NCBI GenBank assembly: GCA_035476635.1
Contig: DATILI010000211.1
Location: forward strand, 1 to 6,272
Direction: 5' to 3'
DNA: 6,272 nucleotides
From: DATILI01 sp035476635
GTDB taxonomy: Bacteria; Pseudomonadota; Gammaproteobacteria; Burkholderiales; Burkholderiaceae_C
Under the pieces are notes generated by a model. It was not told the origin of the DNA, ran no database searches, and saw nothing but the letters and a program-made list of their open reading frames with translations. Positions 6,090-6,272 of this stretch are shown here, in pieces. The first letter of the stretch is position 1, and each line of letters opens with the position of its first letter. A program made the position numbers and the translations under genes.

Positions 6090-6272
6090 TCAGGCGGCCA
6101 GGTCGAACACCAGTACTTCGGCGCTCTTTCCCTGGGCCAGGGACAGCTGGGTTTCATTCTCGATCAGGGCCGCGTCGCCAGTCGTCAGCTTGTGGCCGTT
6201 GACTTCGAGCTCGCCGCGCACCAGATGTACATAAGCCTTGCGTGCAGGGTTCAGAGCGAGTTGAGCCGATTC
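6090..6272 (-). CDS. Pirin family protein, YhhW-type (C-terminal 60 residues, cut by right window edge)
   Basis: Reading from position 6272 to the TGA at 6092-6090 gives 60 residues that match the C-terminal half-cupin of the short pirins related to E. coli YhhW. AYVHLVRGELEVNG is a cupin strand pair, followed by LTTGDAALIENE and the ending AEVLVFDLAA. YhhW cleaves quercetin with O2 in vitro. The metal ligands lie in the N-terminal cupin, off the window, so activity cannot be judged. It is the first gene of the operon visible here; the promoter, and perhaps a divergent regulator, lie further right. It differs in type from the pirin at the far end of the operon, so the two are not a recent duplication. 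Confidence 0.88.
   Translation of the reverse strand, partial: ESAQLALNPARKAYVHLVRGELEVNGHKLTTGDAALIENETQLSLAQGKSAEVLVFDLAA

Overview
The window comes from a GC-rich bacterium. The DnaE, TrhO and stress-gene sequences look betaproteobacterial: order Burkholderiales, most likely near Comamonadaceae. That placement is recognition of protein style, not a database match. The window is chromosomal housekeeping plus a small stress-type operon. I see no transposase, integrase, tRNA, rRNA, CRISPR array or phage gene.

Layout. Positions 1-2874 (minus strand) hold the first 958 codons of dnaE, the catalytic alpha subunit of DNA polymerase III. The C-terminal part lies beyond the left edge. A 68-bp divergent intergenic region (2875-2942) separates dnaE from trhO (2943-3683, plus strand), an O2-dependent tRNA U34 hydroxylase of the rhodanese family. 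trhO then converges, across a 65-bp spacer, on an operon that reads leftward from the right edge.

The operon, in transcription order, is: a YhhW-type pirin/cupin protein (C-terminal end only, 6272-6090), a DoxX-family membrane protein (6052-5636), a WrbA-like flavodoxin-fold quinone reductase (5601-5047), an OsmC-family peroxidase-like protein (5037-4630) and a second, complete pirin (4633-3749). Gaps are 37, 34 and 9 bp, then a 4-bp ATGA overlap, so co-transcription is very likely. The content suggests protection against quinones, electrophiles and peroxides: two-electron quinone reduction, thiol-based hydroperoxide reduction, two metal-cupin proteins and a small membrane protein. The regulator is not in the window.

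The most interesting non-coding feature is the dnaE/trhO divergent region. Each gene has a near-consensus -10 hexamer ending exactly 6 nt before its start codon, and neither has a visible Shine-Dalgarno sequence. Both transcripts may therefore be leaderless, driven by back-to-back promoters whose -35 regions would overlap. Otherwise this is a fairly ordinary region, and I found no convincing undescribed multi-gene system.
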